A stretch of 64,000 nucleotides of DNA, from the NCBI GenBank assembly GCA_014647935.1, contig BMQD01000015.1, positions 1-64,000 on the forward strand, written 5' to 3'. Within the stretch, counting starts at the first letter, position 1. Each line of letters begins with the position of its first letter. The position numbers and the translations under genes are program-made. The notes under the pieces were generated by a model, which did no database searches, was not told the origin of the DNA, and was given only the letters and a program-made list of their open reading frames with translations. Of the stretch, positions 53,094 through 61,415 are shown piece after piece. Origin of the DNA: Planomonospora parontospora. GTDB lineage: Bacteria; Actinomycetota; Actinomycetes; Streptosporangiales; Streptosporangiaceae.

Positions 53094-53302
53094 GCCGGGC
53101 CCATCGGCGCGGGTGAACACCGCTCCCCCGCCGCCGGCTCCAGCGGGTGACGGTCCGCCTGCGGATCTCATGGGCTTCGCGGCGCGCCGAGCGGCAGGAG
53201 CGGCATGCGGCCCCGCCCGCGCCGGTCCCTCGCCCGTGCGCCGGCGGCCGGCGAGAGCGGGGACCGGCGCGGCCGTTCCGGACCGTGCGGGAAGGCCGCG
53301 GG

Positions 53303-53980
53303 TCAGCGGGGTACGGCGCGCACCCACTCGCGGTCGTCGTCGAGGAACCCGGAGAGCGTCAGACCGGCCCGGCCGAGTTCACGGCCGAGACGGTCGTCGT
53401 CGAGGCGGCGGCTGACGAAGGTGTGGGTCCAGCACCGTTCGCCGATGACGTACTCCATGGTGGCCTTCAGCAGGCCGGGGCCGGGGCGGCTGACGTCCTT
53501 CATCCGGACGGTGCCGCCGTCGCCGGTCCGGCGTTCGGACGGCCGGACGGTGTCGTACCACTCGGGGGGCTTGCGCTGCAGGATCACGCAGCCGTCGTCG
53601 GCGACGTGGCGGCGGCAGGTGTCCAGGAACGCCGCGCGCAGGTCGTCGTCGGCGGTCTCGACGACGAACGACATCAGCAGCACCAGATCGAAGGTCCGGG
53701 ACAGGGCCAGGGACTGGATGGGAGAGCAGACGGTCTCGGCTCCGGTGATGTGGGCGAGCATCTCGGGAGACTCGTCGACGGCGACGACCTCGTGCCCGAG
53801 TTCCAGCAGGGGACGGGTGATGCGCCCGGCTCCTGCACCGAGTTCGAGGATGGCCGCCCCGAGCGGGACGGCGGCGTGGATGAGTCCGGGCTCGCCGCCT
53901 GCGGTGAGGGTGGCGTAGTAGTCGACCGCGCACCCGTCGGGAGTGATCGGTCCTGGTCCCGTGCCGTGGTAGATCTCCAT
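53303..53980 (-). CDS. Class I SAM-dependent methyltransferase
   Basis: 225 residues. Motif I AILELGAGAGRITRPLLELGHEVVAVDESPEMLAHI, then FDLVLLMSFVVETADDDLRAAFLDTCRRHVADDGCVILQRKPPEW, and a C-terminal beta sheet (LLKATMEYVIGERCWTHTFVSRRLDDDRL). This is the methyltransferase-25/11 type; the acceptor is unknown. Monocistronic, transcribed toward the EAL gene. The ATG at 53980 lies 160 bp from the ABC-F gene end. Confidence 0.88.
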   Translation of the reverse strand: MEIYHGTGPGPITPDGCAVDYYATLTAGGEPGLIHAAVPLGAAILELGAGAGRITRPLLELGHEVVAVDESPEMLAHITGAETVCSPIQSLALSRTFDLVLLMSFVVETADDDLRAAFLDTCRRHVADDGCVILQRKPPEWYDTVRPSERRTGDGGTVRMKDVSRPGPGLLKATMEYVIGERCWTHTFVSRRLDDDRLGRELGRAGLTLSGFLDDDREWVRAVPR

Positions 53981-54143
53981 GCCTCCCAGTCTGGGCGCCG
54001 CGGGCGGCCGGAGCGCGGCCGGAACGAGGACGGAACACGGACGGGCGTCCGGAAGGCGCGCGGCGGCCCGTGCGGTCCGGTGGCCGGGACGGGACCGTGC
54101 TCCGCGTCGACGGCCCTCCGACCGGGGAGCGGGCTCGTCGCGG

Positions 54144-55805
54144 TCATGCGGTCACCTGCGGCGGTACCGCCCTGCCCGCGTCGAGTTCCAGGCGGGAGCC
54201 GGTGAAGGCGTCCCGCATGCGCCGGTCGTGGGTGACGATGACGAGCGAACCCGGGTAAGCGGTCAGAGCGTCCTCCAGGTCGTCCATCAGGTCCGGGGAC
54301 AGGTGGTTGGTGGGTTCGTCCAGCAGCAGCAGATCGGTCGGTTCGCTGATGATGCGGGCGAGTTCGAGCCTGCGGAGCAGGCCCGGGGAGAGGGAGCGGA
54401 CCGGCGAGGCGAGCCGGGTGGCGCGGAACAACCCCAGCGCGAGCAGCGCGTCGGCGTGCTCGGCCGGATCTCCCGGCCGGCCCGCCGCGAACGCCTCCAG
54501 GACCGTGCCTCCGCCGTACGCCGTGCCGTCGTGCTGGCGCAGATGACCCACGCGGGGCACCCGGCGGACCGTGCCGGTGTCGGGGGCGAGCTCGCCGGCC
54601 AGGACGCGCAGGAGCGTGGTCTTGCCCGCCCCGTTGGGGCCGGTGACCAGCAGCCGTGCTCCCGGTTCGATGCGCAGCGATTCGACGTGCAGGCGTTCGC
54701 CGACGCGCACATCGGTCAGCTCCACGAGGGGGCCTGCGACGTCGGCGGCGGTGGCGTGGGCTCTGACGTGGGGGGTGAACCGCAGAGGAAGCGGCGGCGG
54801 CGGAACGGGGTTCAGCCGGAGCCGTCGCAGCCGTTCACGAGCACCGCGGATCCTGCTCATCGCCCCGTGCGCCCGTGATCTGGCGCGGAACGCACCCGCC
54901 CCGCTGAAGGCGGCCGGCGCCTTGCGCGGGATGGCGGCCAGCCGTTTCGCGTGGGAGTCGGCCAGACCTTCCTGGCGGGTCACCTCGGTGCGCCACTCCT
55001 GGTGCTCTCGCGCCCAGCGTGCCCTGGCCGCCGCCTTGGCCGCCAGGAATCCCGTGTAGCCGTTGCCGTAGCGGTGCACGGTGCGCAGATCGTGGTCCAC
55101 CTCCACGATGGTGGAGGTGGTCCGGTCCAGGAGCAGCCGGTCGTGAGTGACCGCGACCAAGGTGCCCCGGTGGTTCCGCAGGTGGTTCTCCAGCCAGGCG
55201 ACGGCCTGGTCGTCGAGGTCATTGGTGGGTTCGTCGAGGAGCAGCACCTCGGGGGCCGCGGCCAGGGTCGCGGCCAGCGCGAGCCGGGACCTCTGTCCGC
55301 CCGACAGGGTGCCCAGTGGGCGGTCGCGGTCCAGCCCGGGCAGGCCGAGCGCGTCCAGCATGATCTCGACCCGGGTGTCGGCCTGATATCCCCCGCGGGC
55401 CTCGAACAGGGCGACCAGGTCGCCGTAGCCGGTCAGCTCGGCGGGTGTCGCATGATCCAGTCCGAGCTCGGCGCGGCGTATCCGGCGCTCCAGATCGCGC
55501 AGGTCCGCCAGCGCGAGATCGACGGCGTCGCCGACGAGGGCGGTTGCGGGCAGATCCGAGGCCTGGGCCAGGTAACCGACGCCACCGGGCGCCGCGACGG
55601 TGACGGAGCCGTTGTCGGGGCGGCTCCGTCCGGCGAGCAGGCGCAGCAGAGTGGACTTCCCGGAGCCGTTGTCTCCGATCACCCCGACCTTCTCACCGGG
55701 CTTGACCGTGAGGGAGATCTCGTTCAGGACGATCGTGTCGTCATACCGCTTGGTGACGCCGGACAGGACGAGCCGGGTGTCGGACGAGGGATGACCGGTG
55801 CGCAT
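54144..55805 (-). CDS. ABC-F family ATPase (ribosome-protection type)
   Basis: 553 residues from ATG 55805, preceded by AGGAGG. Two ABC cassettes on one chain and no membrane domain. First: GDNGSGKSTLLRLLAG, LSGGQRSRLALAATLAAAPEVLLLDEPTNDLDD. Second: GPNGAGKTTLLRVLAGE, a degenerate signature LSPGLLRRLELARII, LLLLDEPTNHLSPDL. They are joined by a basic linker (~270-345: EWRTEVTRQEGLADSHAKRLAAI, RARSRAHGAMSRIRGARERLRRLRLNPVP), the P-site interacting region of ABC-F proteins. Several such proteins displace macrolides, lincosamides or streptogramins from the ribosome. The long leader and palindrome upstream argue for inducible expression. The drug cannot be told from sequence. Confidence 0.9.
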   Translation of the reverse strand: MRTGHPSSDTRLVLSGVTKRYDDTIVLNEISLTVKPGEKVGVIGDNGSGKSTLLRLLAGRSRPDNGSVTVAAPGGVGYLAQASDLPATALVGDAVDLALADLRDLERRIRRAELGLDHATPAELTGYGDLVALFEARGGYQADTRVEIMLDALGLPGLDRDRPLGTLSGGQRSRLALAATLAAAPEVLLLDEPTNDLDDQAVAWLENHLRNHRGTLVAVTHDRLLLDRTTSTIVEVDHDLRTVHRYGNGYTGFLAAKAAARARWAREHQEWRTEVTRQEGLADSHAKRLAAIPRKAPAAFSGAGAFRARSRAHGAMSRIRGARERLRRLRLNPVPPPPLPLRFTPHVRAHATAADVAGPLVELTDVRVGERLHVESLRIEPGARLLVTGPNGAGKTTLLRVLAGELAPDTGTVRRVPRVGHLRQHDGTAYGGGTVLEAFAAGRPGDPAEHADALLALGLFRATRLASPVRSLSPGLLRRLELARIISEPTDLLLLDEPTNHLSPDLMDDLEDALTAYPGSLVIVTHDRRMRDAFTGSRLELDAGRAVPPQVTA

Positions 55806-55903
55806 ATGAGCGACCTCCTGATGTCGGGACGGTGGCCGGACGGTCGTGGGCGGAGCCGGCGGTCCGGCGGTTCCGGTTACGGAGAGGCCGGTTCCGGAGC
55901 CGG

Positions 55904-55960
55904 TCAACCGGCGGCCTCCCGGGCGATCCGAGGGATAGGGCATGTCCGGGGTGTGCACAT
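55904..55960 (-). CDS. Putative 18-residue leader peptide of the ABC-F gene
   Basis: Within the ~200-base leader, ATG 55960 opens a frame reading MCTPRTCPIPRIAREAAG, ending at 55904, about 100 bases before the ABC-F start. GC-rich complementary segments (ACCGG/CCGGT types) follow it. Antibiotic-resistance ABC-F genes are often controlled by ribosome stalling on such leaders. The ribosome site is weak, so this is tentative. Confidence 0.3.
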   Translation of the reverse strand: MCTPRTCPIPRIAREAAG

Positions 55961-55986
55961 GCAGTATTCCGATCTGCCGCTTTTTT

Positions 55987-56008
55987 CGAGACGAACCGTA
56001 TCGTCTCG
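55987..56008. promoter_or_regulatory. Operator in the ABC-F leader promoter
   Basis: CGAGACGA (55987-55994) and TCGTCTCG (56001-56008) are perfect 8-bp arms with a 6-base spacer, lying at the predicted transcription start. A related half-site pair AGACGG/CCGTCT (56044-56049, 56051-56056) lies at the -35. The layout suits a TetR-type repressor, but none is encoded nearby. Confidence 0.6.
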
Positions 56009-56015
56009 ATTTACG

Positions 56016-56044
56016 ACGGTAGCGGCTTGTCCTCATCCCGTCAA
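56016..56044 (-). promoter_or_regulatory. Sigma-70-type promoter of the ABC-F gene
   Basis: On the minus strand TTGACG (56044-56039) and TACCGT (56021-56016) are separated by 17 bases, a good vegetative promoter. It gives an untranslated leader of about 200 bases. Confidence 0.55.
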
Positions 56045-56265
56045 GACGGTCCGTCTCGTCTAGCTCCTTGCGCGGTCCGGCGACATCGGATTCCCGAGGG
56101 CCGGGTCGAAGCGGGCCGAACCCGAAGGGCCGGGCGTGAAGCTCGTCGGCTCGGAGGAGTCCGCCGACATGGTGCGCGACTTCCTGTGACACCGGGGCGC
56201 TGGCGGGGCGGTCCGCCTCCGTACCGGCGTTGTCCGGATCGTCCTCCGGGGGCCACCATGTGCAG

Positions 56266-57021
56266 ATGAAGATCCATCACCTCAACTGCGGGACGATGAC
56301 CCCGCCGGCCGCGCCGCGCATGGTGGCCCACTGCCTGCTCCTCGAGACCGCACGCGACCTGGTGCTGGTCGACACCGGCTTCGCCCTCGGCGAGGACCGT
56401 CTGGAGGCGGCCTTCCTGCGCACGGCCCGGCCCTCCCTCGACCCCGCCGAGTCCGCCGTGCGGCAGCTCCGAGACCTGGGACTGGATCCCGAGGACGTGC
56501 GCCACATCGTGCTCACACACCTGGATCCCGACCACGCCGGCGGGCTGCGGGACTTCCCGCACGCCCGCGTCCACGTGCACGCCGCCGAACTGGCGGCGGC
56601 CACCCGTCCTGGCGGCGGCTTGGCCCAGCGACGCCGCTACCTGCCCGCCCAGTGGGCACACGGCCCCGACTGGGCCCCCTACGACGACGCCGGGGAGGAG
56701 CTGTACGGCCTGCGGGCCCGTCCGCTGGACGGCGTGGAGGGCGTGGCGCTGGTCCCGCTGGCCGGGCACAGCCGGGGACACTCCGGCGTGGCCGTGGACA
56801 CCGGGGACGGCTGGCTGCTGCACGCCGGCGACGCCTACTGGTTCCACGGAGAGCTCTCCGCACCGTCGCACTGCCCGCTGACGCTGCGCCTCGCCCAGCG
56901 GCTCGTCGCCGTCGACCACACCCAGCGGCTGGCCAACGTGGCCCGGCTGCGGGAACTGCCCGAGCAGATCCAGGTCTTCAGTGCCCACGACGCCGCCGAA
57001 CTGACCCGATACACCGGGTGA
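56266..57021 (+). CDS. MBL-fold hydrolase, lactonase-like (paralogue 2)
   Basis: 251 residues from ATG 56266, the start that aligns with paralogue 1 (both begin MKIHHLNCG). Metal motifs: THLDPDHAGGLRDFPHARVHVHAAEL, VPLAGHSRGHSGVAVD, LLHAGDAYWFHGEL, QVFSAHDAAEL. Compared with the gene at 48788-49723 it lacks the C-terminal tail and shows the same HxDxDH variant. Probably hydrolyses a lactone or similar ester. It is divergent from the ABC-F gene, with the ABC-F promoter between them; no separate regulator is adjacent. Confidence 0.88.
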   Translation: MKIHHLNCGTMTPPAAPRMVAHCLLLETARDLVLVDTGFALGEDRLEAAFLRTARPSLDPAESAVRQLRDLGLDPEDVRHIVLTHLDPDHAGGLRDFPHARVHVHAAELAAATRPGGGLAQRRRYLPAQWAHGPDWAPYDDAGEELYGLRARPLDGVEGVALVPLAGHSRGHSGVAVDTGDGWLLHAGDAYWFHGELSAPSHCPLTLRLAQRLVAVDHTQRLANVARLRELPEQIQVFSAHDAAELTRYTG

Positions 57022-57054
57022 ACGGGCGGGCTCGCCGCCGCCATCGGCGGGGGC

Positions 57055-57105
57055 GACGCAGGGGTGGGGTCGACGCAGGGGTGGGGTCGACGCAGGGGTG
57101 GGGTC
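57055..57105. repeat. Three 17-bp tandem repeats, G-quadruplex-prone
   Basis: The unit GACGCAGGGGTGGGGTC occurs at 57055-57071, 57072-57088 and 57089-57105, between two convergent genes. Each unit has two runs of four G, so six G-tracts lie within 50 bases on the plus strand, enough for a G-quadruplex. Confidence 0.85.
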
Positions 57106-57124
57106 GGCGGACGCCGGCCGGGCG

Positions 57125-57628
57125 TTACGGGGTGGTCGGCCGGCAGGTGTCGGCCAGGAGCCGGGCCAGCCGGGCGGCGAAGGCTCCGTCGTTCTGCAGG
57201 CGCTCGTTGAAGGTGTCCGTCTGTGCCTCCGACAGGCCCGGGTGGTCCGGGATCGCCCGGTAGGCCTCGGCCATCTGCGCGGGGTCGGCGTAGACGGTCG
57301 ACTGCACCCGGCACAGGTGACCGGCGTGGGAGGTCAGGAAGAGATCCTCCGGTGTCCGCTCCGCGGCCGGCCGCGGGGCGGTGACCGGAGCCGCGGCCGG
57401 CCGCGGAGCGGTGACCGGAGCCGCAGCCGGAGCCGCGGTGGCCTGCCGTCCGACCACGCCGGTGGCGTCGGACAGGAGCATCACGAGGGCGGCCGCGGCG
57501 AGCGCGGACAGGATCGCGACGACCGCCACGACGGCGCGGCGCTTGCCCGCTGAACTGTTCGCGGACGGCTGCGGCCGCTCCTGCGGGGAGGTCGCGGAGG
57601 CCGGGGCGGTGCCGGTGCGGTGCTTCAC
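57125..57628 (-). CDS. Membrane-anchored protein of unknown function
   Basis: 167 residues from GTG 57628, which has GGAGGA seven bases upstream. A basic, Ser/Pro-rich N-terminus is followed by one membrane segment (RAVVAVVAILSALAAAALVML, ~30-50). A short tandem repeat follows (AAPVTAPRPA twice, a 24-bp DNA duplication), then an extracytoplasmic domain with two Cys (HLCRVQSTV and ADTCRPTTP, possible disulfide) and helical character (DPAQMAEAYRAIPDHPGLSEAQTDTFNERLQ). I do not recognise the family. It follows the secreted-protein gene by about 100 bp on the same strand and may be co-transcribed. Confidence 0.65.
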   Translation of the reverse strand: MKHRTGTAPASATSPQERPQPSANSSAGKRRAVVAVVAILSALAAAALVMLLSDATGVVGRQATAAPAAAPVTAPRPAAAPVTAPRPAAERTPEDLFLTSHAGHLCRVQSTVYADPAQMAEAYRAIPDHPGLSEAQTDTFNERLQNDGAFAARLARLLADTCRPTTP

Positions 57629-57725
57629 GTCGGGTTCCTCCTGCAAAGGGCTCGGACGGTGGTGGACGAGCGGATGGGCCGGGGCGGTGCGGCCGGGTCC
57701 TCACGGGCCGGCCGCACCGCCGGGG

Positions 57726-58556
57726 TCACTCGACGGTGAGAGCGAGCTCGCCGGTGTGGCCGCCGCCGGTGTAGGAGGCGCGCACCGGGAGCCTGTAGGT
57801 GCCCGCGGCCAGACCGGAGGCGTCGAAGCGGACGGCGGCGTAGTCCTCGCGAGCCACCGCCGGTGCGACGTCGTCGTACAGGCCGGCGGAGGTCTTCTCT
57901 CCTGGGTAGGCGATCTCCAGCCCCGCGGGCGGGGCCACGGTGACGCGGAAGTCCCGCAGGCCGGGCCTGCGTGCCTCGAAGGCGATCCTGACCCAGGAAG
58001 GGGTGCCCCTGGCCACGGTGACGGCGGTGGTCTTCTGCAGCACCGCGGCACCGGCCGCCGAGGCGATCGGCAAGGTGGCGGTCACCGTCTGGTTGCCCTT
58101 GGGACCCTTGCAGTCGAACTTCTCCACCACGGACGGGTCGTCCTTCTTGGCCTGGCCCGGCGGCAGCCGGGTGTAGGAGACGTCGAACGTCGCCTTCGCC
58201 GCGCCGGACGCGCTCGCCGGGACGCTCACGTTCAGCGCGGTGAAGTCCATCGCGTCGGCGGCCAGCTTGTCCGCCTCGTACAGCGAGGTGTAGGAGCCGG
58301 TGTTCGTGGGATAGCCGATGGTCAGCCCGGGCGCGGTGGCGGTGACCTTCACGTCGCACACGTCGGTGGCGGCCTTCCACACGGCGCTGATCCAGCCCTG
58401 CTGGCCGGGCAGCATGGAGGCGAGCGTCGGCACGACCAGCTGCAGGCCGTCGTCCTCGGCCGCGGCCTGCGCGCCCAGGGCGGGCAGAGCGACGAGCGCG
58501 GTGGTCAGGGCGGTGGTCCCGGCGAGCGCGGCCGCCAGGCGGGAGACAGAACGCAT
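57726..58556 (-). CDS. Secreted beta-rich protein of unknown function
   Basis: 276 residues from ATG 58556 with AAGGAA upstream. A clear signal peptide (MRSVSRLAAALAGTTAL, then TALVALPALGAQA with cleavage before AAED). The mature part looks like repeated beta-sandwich units: QQGWISAVWKAATDVCDVKVTATAPGLTIGYP, FTALNVSVPASASGAAKATFDVSYTRLP, VTVARGTPSWVRIAFEARRPGLRDFRVTVAPPAGLEIAYPG, and a final AAGTYRLPVRASYTGGGHTGELALTV. Two Cys (TDVCDV, KFDCKG) may pair. The style is that of Ig-like or NEW3-type surface proteins; no catalytic motif. Probably a wall-associated or secreted accessory protein. Confidence 0.75.
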   Translation of the reverse strand: MRSVSRLAAALAGTTALTTALVALPALGAQAAAEDDGLQLVVPTLASMLPGQQGWISAVWKAATDVCDVKVTATAPGLTIGYPTNTGSYTSLYEADKLAADAMDFTALNVSVPASASGAAKATFDVSYTRLPPGQAKKDDPSVVEKFDCKGPKGNQTVTATLPIASAAGAAVLQKTTAVTVARGTPSWVRIAFEARRPGLRDFRVTVAPPAGLEIAYPGEKTSAGLYDDVAPAVAREDYAAVRFDASGLAAGTYRLPVRASYTGGGHTGELALTVE

Positions 58557-59001
58557 GAGGGGTGTTCCTTCCGTGGAATCCGGCCTCCTGGTTCCTCGGC
58601 CGAGAGGTCCGGCGGATCGATGCGGGCACCCTCGAGGCCCCGGTCCAGGCCGACCGGCGTGAGCGCACCCGCGGAGCGGCTCGTACGGTGAGCACGGACG
58701 ACGGCCGCGTCGCACATGCCGCGGCCGTCCTCGTCATCCAGTGAGCCGGACCGCTGGAGCAGGAGGAGTGCGCCGGCGGTGCGGAACGGTTGCCTTCGCG
58801 CCGTGCGGCCGCAGGAGTACGGATCGCGTCGGTGATCCGCCCGGCGGCGTAGGGAAACCGGCAAGACGCGAGGAAGACACCGGCGGTCGCTGTTCCACGG
58901 GCCTCGGTCCTGCTTGCGGACCTCGGCGCGGCTTCGGGATCCGGGGGACGGTGATCGGCATGCCACGGGGGCGGCTGCGGGCTCGCCGCCGCCGGAACGT
59001 G
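58557..59001. other. Gene-free interval
   Basis: 445 bp between the secreted-protein gene and the end of the STAS gene. Open frames on both strands have no recognisable motif or ribosome site. It includes the promoter of the secreted-protein gene; I see no clear operator. Confidence 0.35.
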
Positions 59002-59406
59002 TCAGAGGTGGTCGATCCGGGCGCGGACGGGCTGTGCGCGGGCCAGGCCGGTGTGTCCGGCGCCGGCCGGTGCGGTCGCCTGCCGGTCGAACGTGCCGCC
59101 GGTGGGGAACAGCGTGCTCAGTCCGGTCAGTTCCAGTAGGCGGCCCAGCGGGCCGTGCACCCGGACCAGGCGCAGGCTCCCGCCCTGCTCGTCCGTCCGC
59201 CGCCATGCGGCGATCAGCGTCCGCAGGCCGCAGGAGTCGCAGAATCTCAGGCCGGCGGTGTCCACGACGAGATGCACGCGGCCGCAGGCGAGGGCCCGCT
59301 CGATCACCTGGCTCAGACGTCCGGCGGAAAGGGTGTCGAGTTCACCGTTCAGGGTGACCACCGAGAATGCGCGGTGATCGCTCACGGTGATCGAGAGGAA
59401 GGTCAT
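59002..59406 (-). CDS. STAS-domain anti-sigma factor antagonist
   Basis: 134 residues. FSVVTLNGELDTLSAGRLSQVIERALACGRVHLVVDTAGLRFCDSCGLRTLIAAWRRTDEQGGSLRLVRVHGPLGRLLELTGLSTLFP is the SpoIIAA/RsbV-like STAS fold, with the phosphorylatable Ser in DSCGLR. A ~25-residue tail follows. It would bind a partner anti-sigma kinase (RsbW type), which is not encoded nearby, so it acts as an orphan in a partner-switching network. The ATG at 59406 begins after a 470-bp gene-free stretch. Confidence 0.88.
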   Translation of the reverse strand: MTFLSITVSDHRAFSVVTLNGELDTLSAGRLSQVIERALACGRVHLVVDTAGLRFCDSCGLRTLIAAWRRTDEQGGSLRLVRVHGPLGRLLELTGLSTLFPTGGTFDRQATAPAGAGHTGLARAQPVRARIDHL

Positions 59407-59878
59407 GCGGGGGTTTCCCGATCCACGGCGGATGGAGACTTCGCGCGCAGGTAGAACACCCGCAGGCGGTGACCGCTGCTTTCACCGTACGCCGTCCGGA
59501 TCCTTTTCCCTAACCATGCGGTCGGGAGTGCGCCCGCCACCGGACGCTGTCCTGCGCTGATGGGGATTTTCTTTTTCTCCGGCCGCGGAACGGCATCGCG
59601 CCCGGGCGGTCCCGTCCGCGGCGGCCTTCCCGCGCCGCCCCATCAGCCCCTGCCCCCGCGAGCGGCGCCGCCGGAGCGGCCGTGTCAGCACGGCGACGGC
59701 CCGGTGTCAGCACGGCCGGTGATGGTGGGTGCCACGAGGTGTCCAGGGACTGCGGCGTTCGTGGCCGGGTTCGCGGTCTCGGCCCCCTCCGAGCTATTAA
59801 GTGTTGCTAGGTAGTGGTAGTAAGTGTTACTTTGTACCAGTAGTCAGTGACACCAAGTAGCTGGAGGGGGGTGCCGCC
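59407..59878. other. Gene-free interval with PadR control region
   Basis: 472 bp between divergent STAS and PadR genes. The left part is GC-rich without motifs. The right part (59790-59865) is AT-rich and holds TAAGTGTTGCT (59798-59808) and TAAGTGTTACT (59821-59831), direct repeats 23 bp apart, plus GTGACAC (59848-59854), a near inverse of the GTGTTAC core. These are likely PadR sites. Confidence 0.5.
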
Positions 59879-60214
59879 ATGGGCAAGCAGATGACGGAGA
59901 TGCTCAAGGGGACGCTGGAGGGCATCGTCCTGGCGATCCTGTCCGGCCGGCCCGCGTACGGCTACGAGATCACGGCGCGGCTGCGGGATCAGGGCTTCTC
60001 CGACATCGCCGAGGGCACCATCTACGCGCTGCTGGTCAGGGTCGAGCAGCGCGGCCTGGTCGACGTGGAGAAGGTCCCGTCCGAGAAGGGGCCGCCGCGC
60101 AAGGTGTACTCCCTCAACGCCCAGGGCCGGGAGTACCTCGACGAGTTCTGGAGGACCTGGAGCTTCCTCGCAGAACGGCTCGAACAGCTCCGCGAAGGAG
60201 GCAAGCAGACATGA
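59879..60214 (+). CDS. PadR-family transcriptional regulator
   Basis: 111 residues from ATG 59879 with GGAGGGGG upstream. MLKGTLEGIVLAILSGRPAYGYEITARLRDQGFSDIAEGTIYALLVRVEQRGLVDVEKVPSEKGPPRKVYSLNAQGREYLDEFWRTW is the canonical PadR winged helix with its C-terminal dimerisation helix (short, PadR-s2 type). It heads a four-gene operon with DUF1048 and an ABC exporter; the stop overlaps the next start (ATGA). Drug-responsive control of the exporter is likely, by analogy to LmrR-type PadR proteins. Confidence 0.93.
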   Translation: MGKQMTEMLKGTLEGIVLAILSGRPAYGYEITARLRDQGFSDIAEGTIYALLVRVEQRGLVDVEKVPSEKGPPRKVYSLNAQGREYLDEFWRTWSFLAERLEQLREGGKQT

Positions 60215-60615
60215 CCGCAGAGTCGAACGAGCAGAAGAACCGCTACCTGCAGTACCTGGAGACGGTGACCGGGCCGCTGGAGGACAAGCGGCGCTACCGG
60301 CGCCACAAGGCGCGCGTCAGAGCGCTCCCCGCGGACTACCGCACGGCGGTCGACGCGCTGGAGCGGTACATGCAGTTCTTCGGCCCGGGGAAGGCCGACA
60401 GCCTGCTGGCGATGCTGGACGACCTCGCCGACCTCTTCGAGCAGAGCGCGGCGGACGGGATCCCGATCCGCGAAGTCGTCGGCGAGGACCCGGTGGAGTT
60501 CGCCGAGACGTTCCTCCGCAACTACCCCGAGGGCCAGTGGATCCACCGGGAGCGGGAGCGGCTGGCCGACGCCATCGACCGCGCCGCCGATCACGCCACG
60601 GGCGACGAGCCGTGA
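60211..60615 (+). CDS. DUF1048 (HAAS-like) protein
   Basis: 134 residues. NEQKNRYLQYLETVTGPLEDKRRYRRHKARVRALPADYRTAVDALERYMQFFGPGKADSLLAMLDDLADLFEQSAADGIPIREVVGEDPVEFAETFLRNY matches the DUF1048 family of soluble, all-helical proteins that nearly always follow a PadR gene and precede an ABC exporter. Its overlap with both neighbours (ATGA, GTGA) shows tight translational coupling. The role is probably to help sense or relay the signal to PadR. Confidence 0.88.
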   Translation: MTAESNEQKNRYLQYLETVTGPLEDKRRYRRHKARVRALPADYRTAVDALERYMQFFGPGKADSLLAMLDDLADLFEQSAADGIPIREVVGEDPVEFAETFLRNYPEGQWIHRERERLADAIDRAADHATGDEP

Positions 60616-61409
60616 CGGAACAGAGAACGGACGGACGGATGACAGTCGATCAGGTCCAGGAACCGGCGATCCGCGTGCAGGGTCTGGAGAAGTCGTACAA
60701 GGAGCTGCGGGTGCTGCGCGGCGTGGACTTCGACGTGGCGCGGGGCGGCGTCTTCGCCCTGCTCGGCTCGAACGGGGCGGGCAAGACCACGGTCGTGAAG
60801 ATCCTGTCCACGCTGCTCAGGGCCGACGCGGGCACGGCCCGCGTGAACGGCTTCGACGTCGCCACGCAGGCCGCCGACGTGCGCGAGTCCATCAGCCTCA
60901 CCGGACAGTTCGCCGCCGTCGACGAGATCCTCACCGGGCGGGAGAACCTCGTGCTGGTCGCCCGGCTGCGGCACCTCGAGCACCCGGGAAAGATCGCCGA
61001 CGACCTGCTGGAGCGCTTCTCGCTGACCGAGGCGGGCACGCGGAGGGTGTCGACGTATTCGGGTGGCATGCGCCGCCGCCTCGACATCGCGATGAGCCTG
61101 ATCGGCGACCCGCCGGTCATCTTCCTCGACGAGCCGACCACCGGGCTCGACCCCCAGGCGCGCATCGAGGTCTGGCAGGCCGTCCGGGAACTCGCCGACC
61201 GCGGCACGACGGTGCTGCTCACCACGCAGTACCTGGACGAGGCCGAACACCTCGCCGACCGGATCGCGATCCTCCACCAGGGCCGGATCATCGTCAACGG
61301 CACCCTGGCCGAGCTCAAGCGGCTGCTGCCGCCCGCCAAGGTCGAATACGTCGAGAAGCAGCCGACCCTCGAGGACGTCTTCCTCACCCTCGTCGGCACG
61401 AAGGCATAA
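60612..61409 (+). CDS. ABC transporter ATP-binding protein (DrrA-like)
   Basis: 265 residues from GTG 60612, overlapping the DUF1048 stop; an ATG at 60639 would remove nine residues. Walker A LGSNGAGKTTVVKILSTLL, Q-loop SLTGQFAAVDEILTGRENL, signature YSGGMRRRLDIAMSLIGDPPVIFLDEPTTGLDPQ, and H-loop LLTTQYLDEAEHLADRI. This matches the daunorubicin-type DrrA exporter ATPases. It pairs with the permease six bases downstream. The substrate is probably a hydrophobic drug. Confidence 0.93.
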   Translation: MTEQRTDGRMTVDQVQEPAIRVQGLEKSYKELRVLRGVDFDVARGGVFALLGSNGAGKTTVVKILSTLLRADAGTARVNGFDVATQAADVRESISLTGQFAAVDEILTGRENLVLVARLRHLEHPGKIADDLLERFSLTEAGTRRVSTYSGGMRRRLDIAMSLIGDPPVIFLDEPTTGLDPQARIEVWQAVRELADRGTTVLLTTQYLDEAEHLADRIAILHQGRIIVNGTLAELKRLLPPAKVEYVEKQPTLEDVFLTLVGTKA

Positions 61410-61415
61410 GGAACC

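Noticed and set aside
57055-57105. 17-bp repeats considered as CRISPR or attachment site
   Set aside because: Only three abutting copies, no spacers, no integrase or cas gene nearby.
58734-59206. Frames opposite and beside the STAS gene
   Set aside because: Arg/Gly/Pro-rich translations without motifs; they overlap the well-supported STAS gene or its flank.
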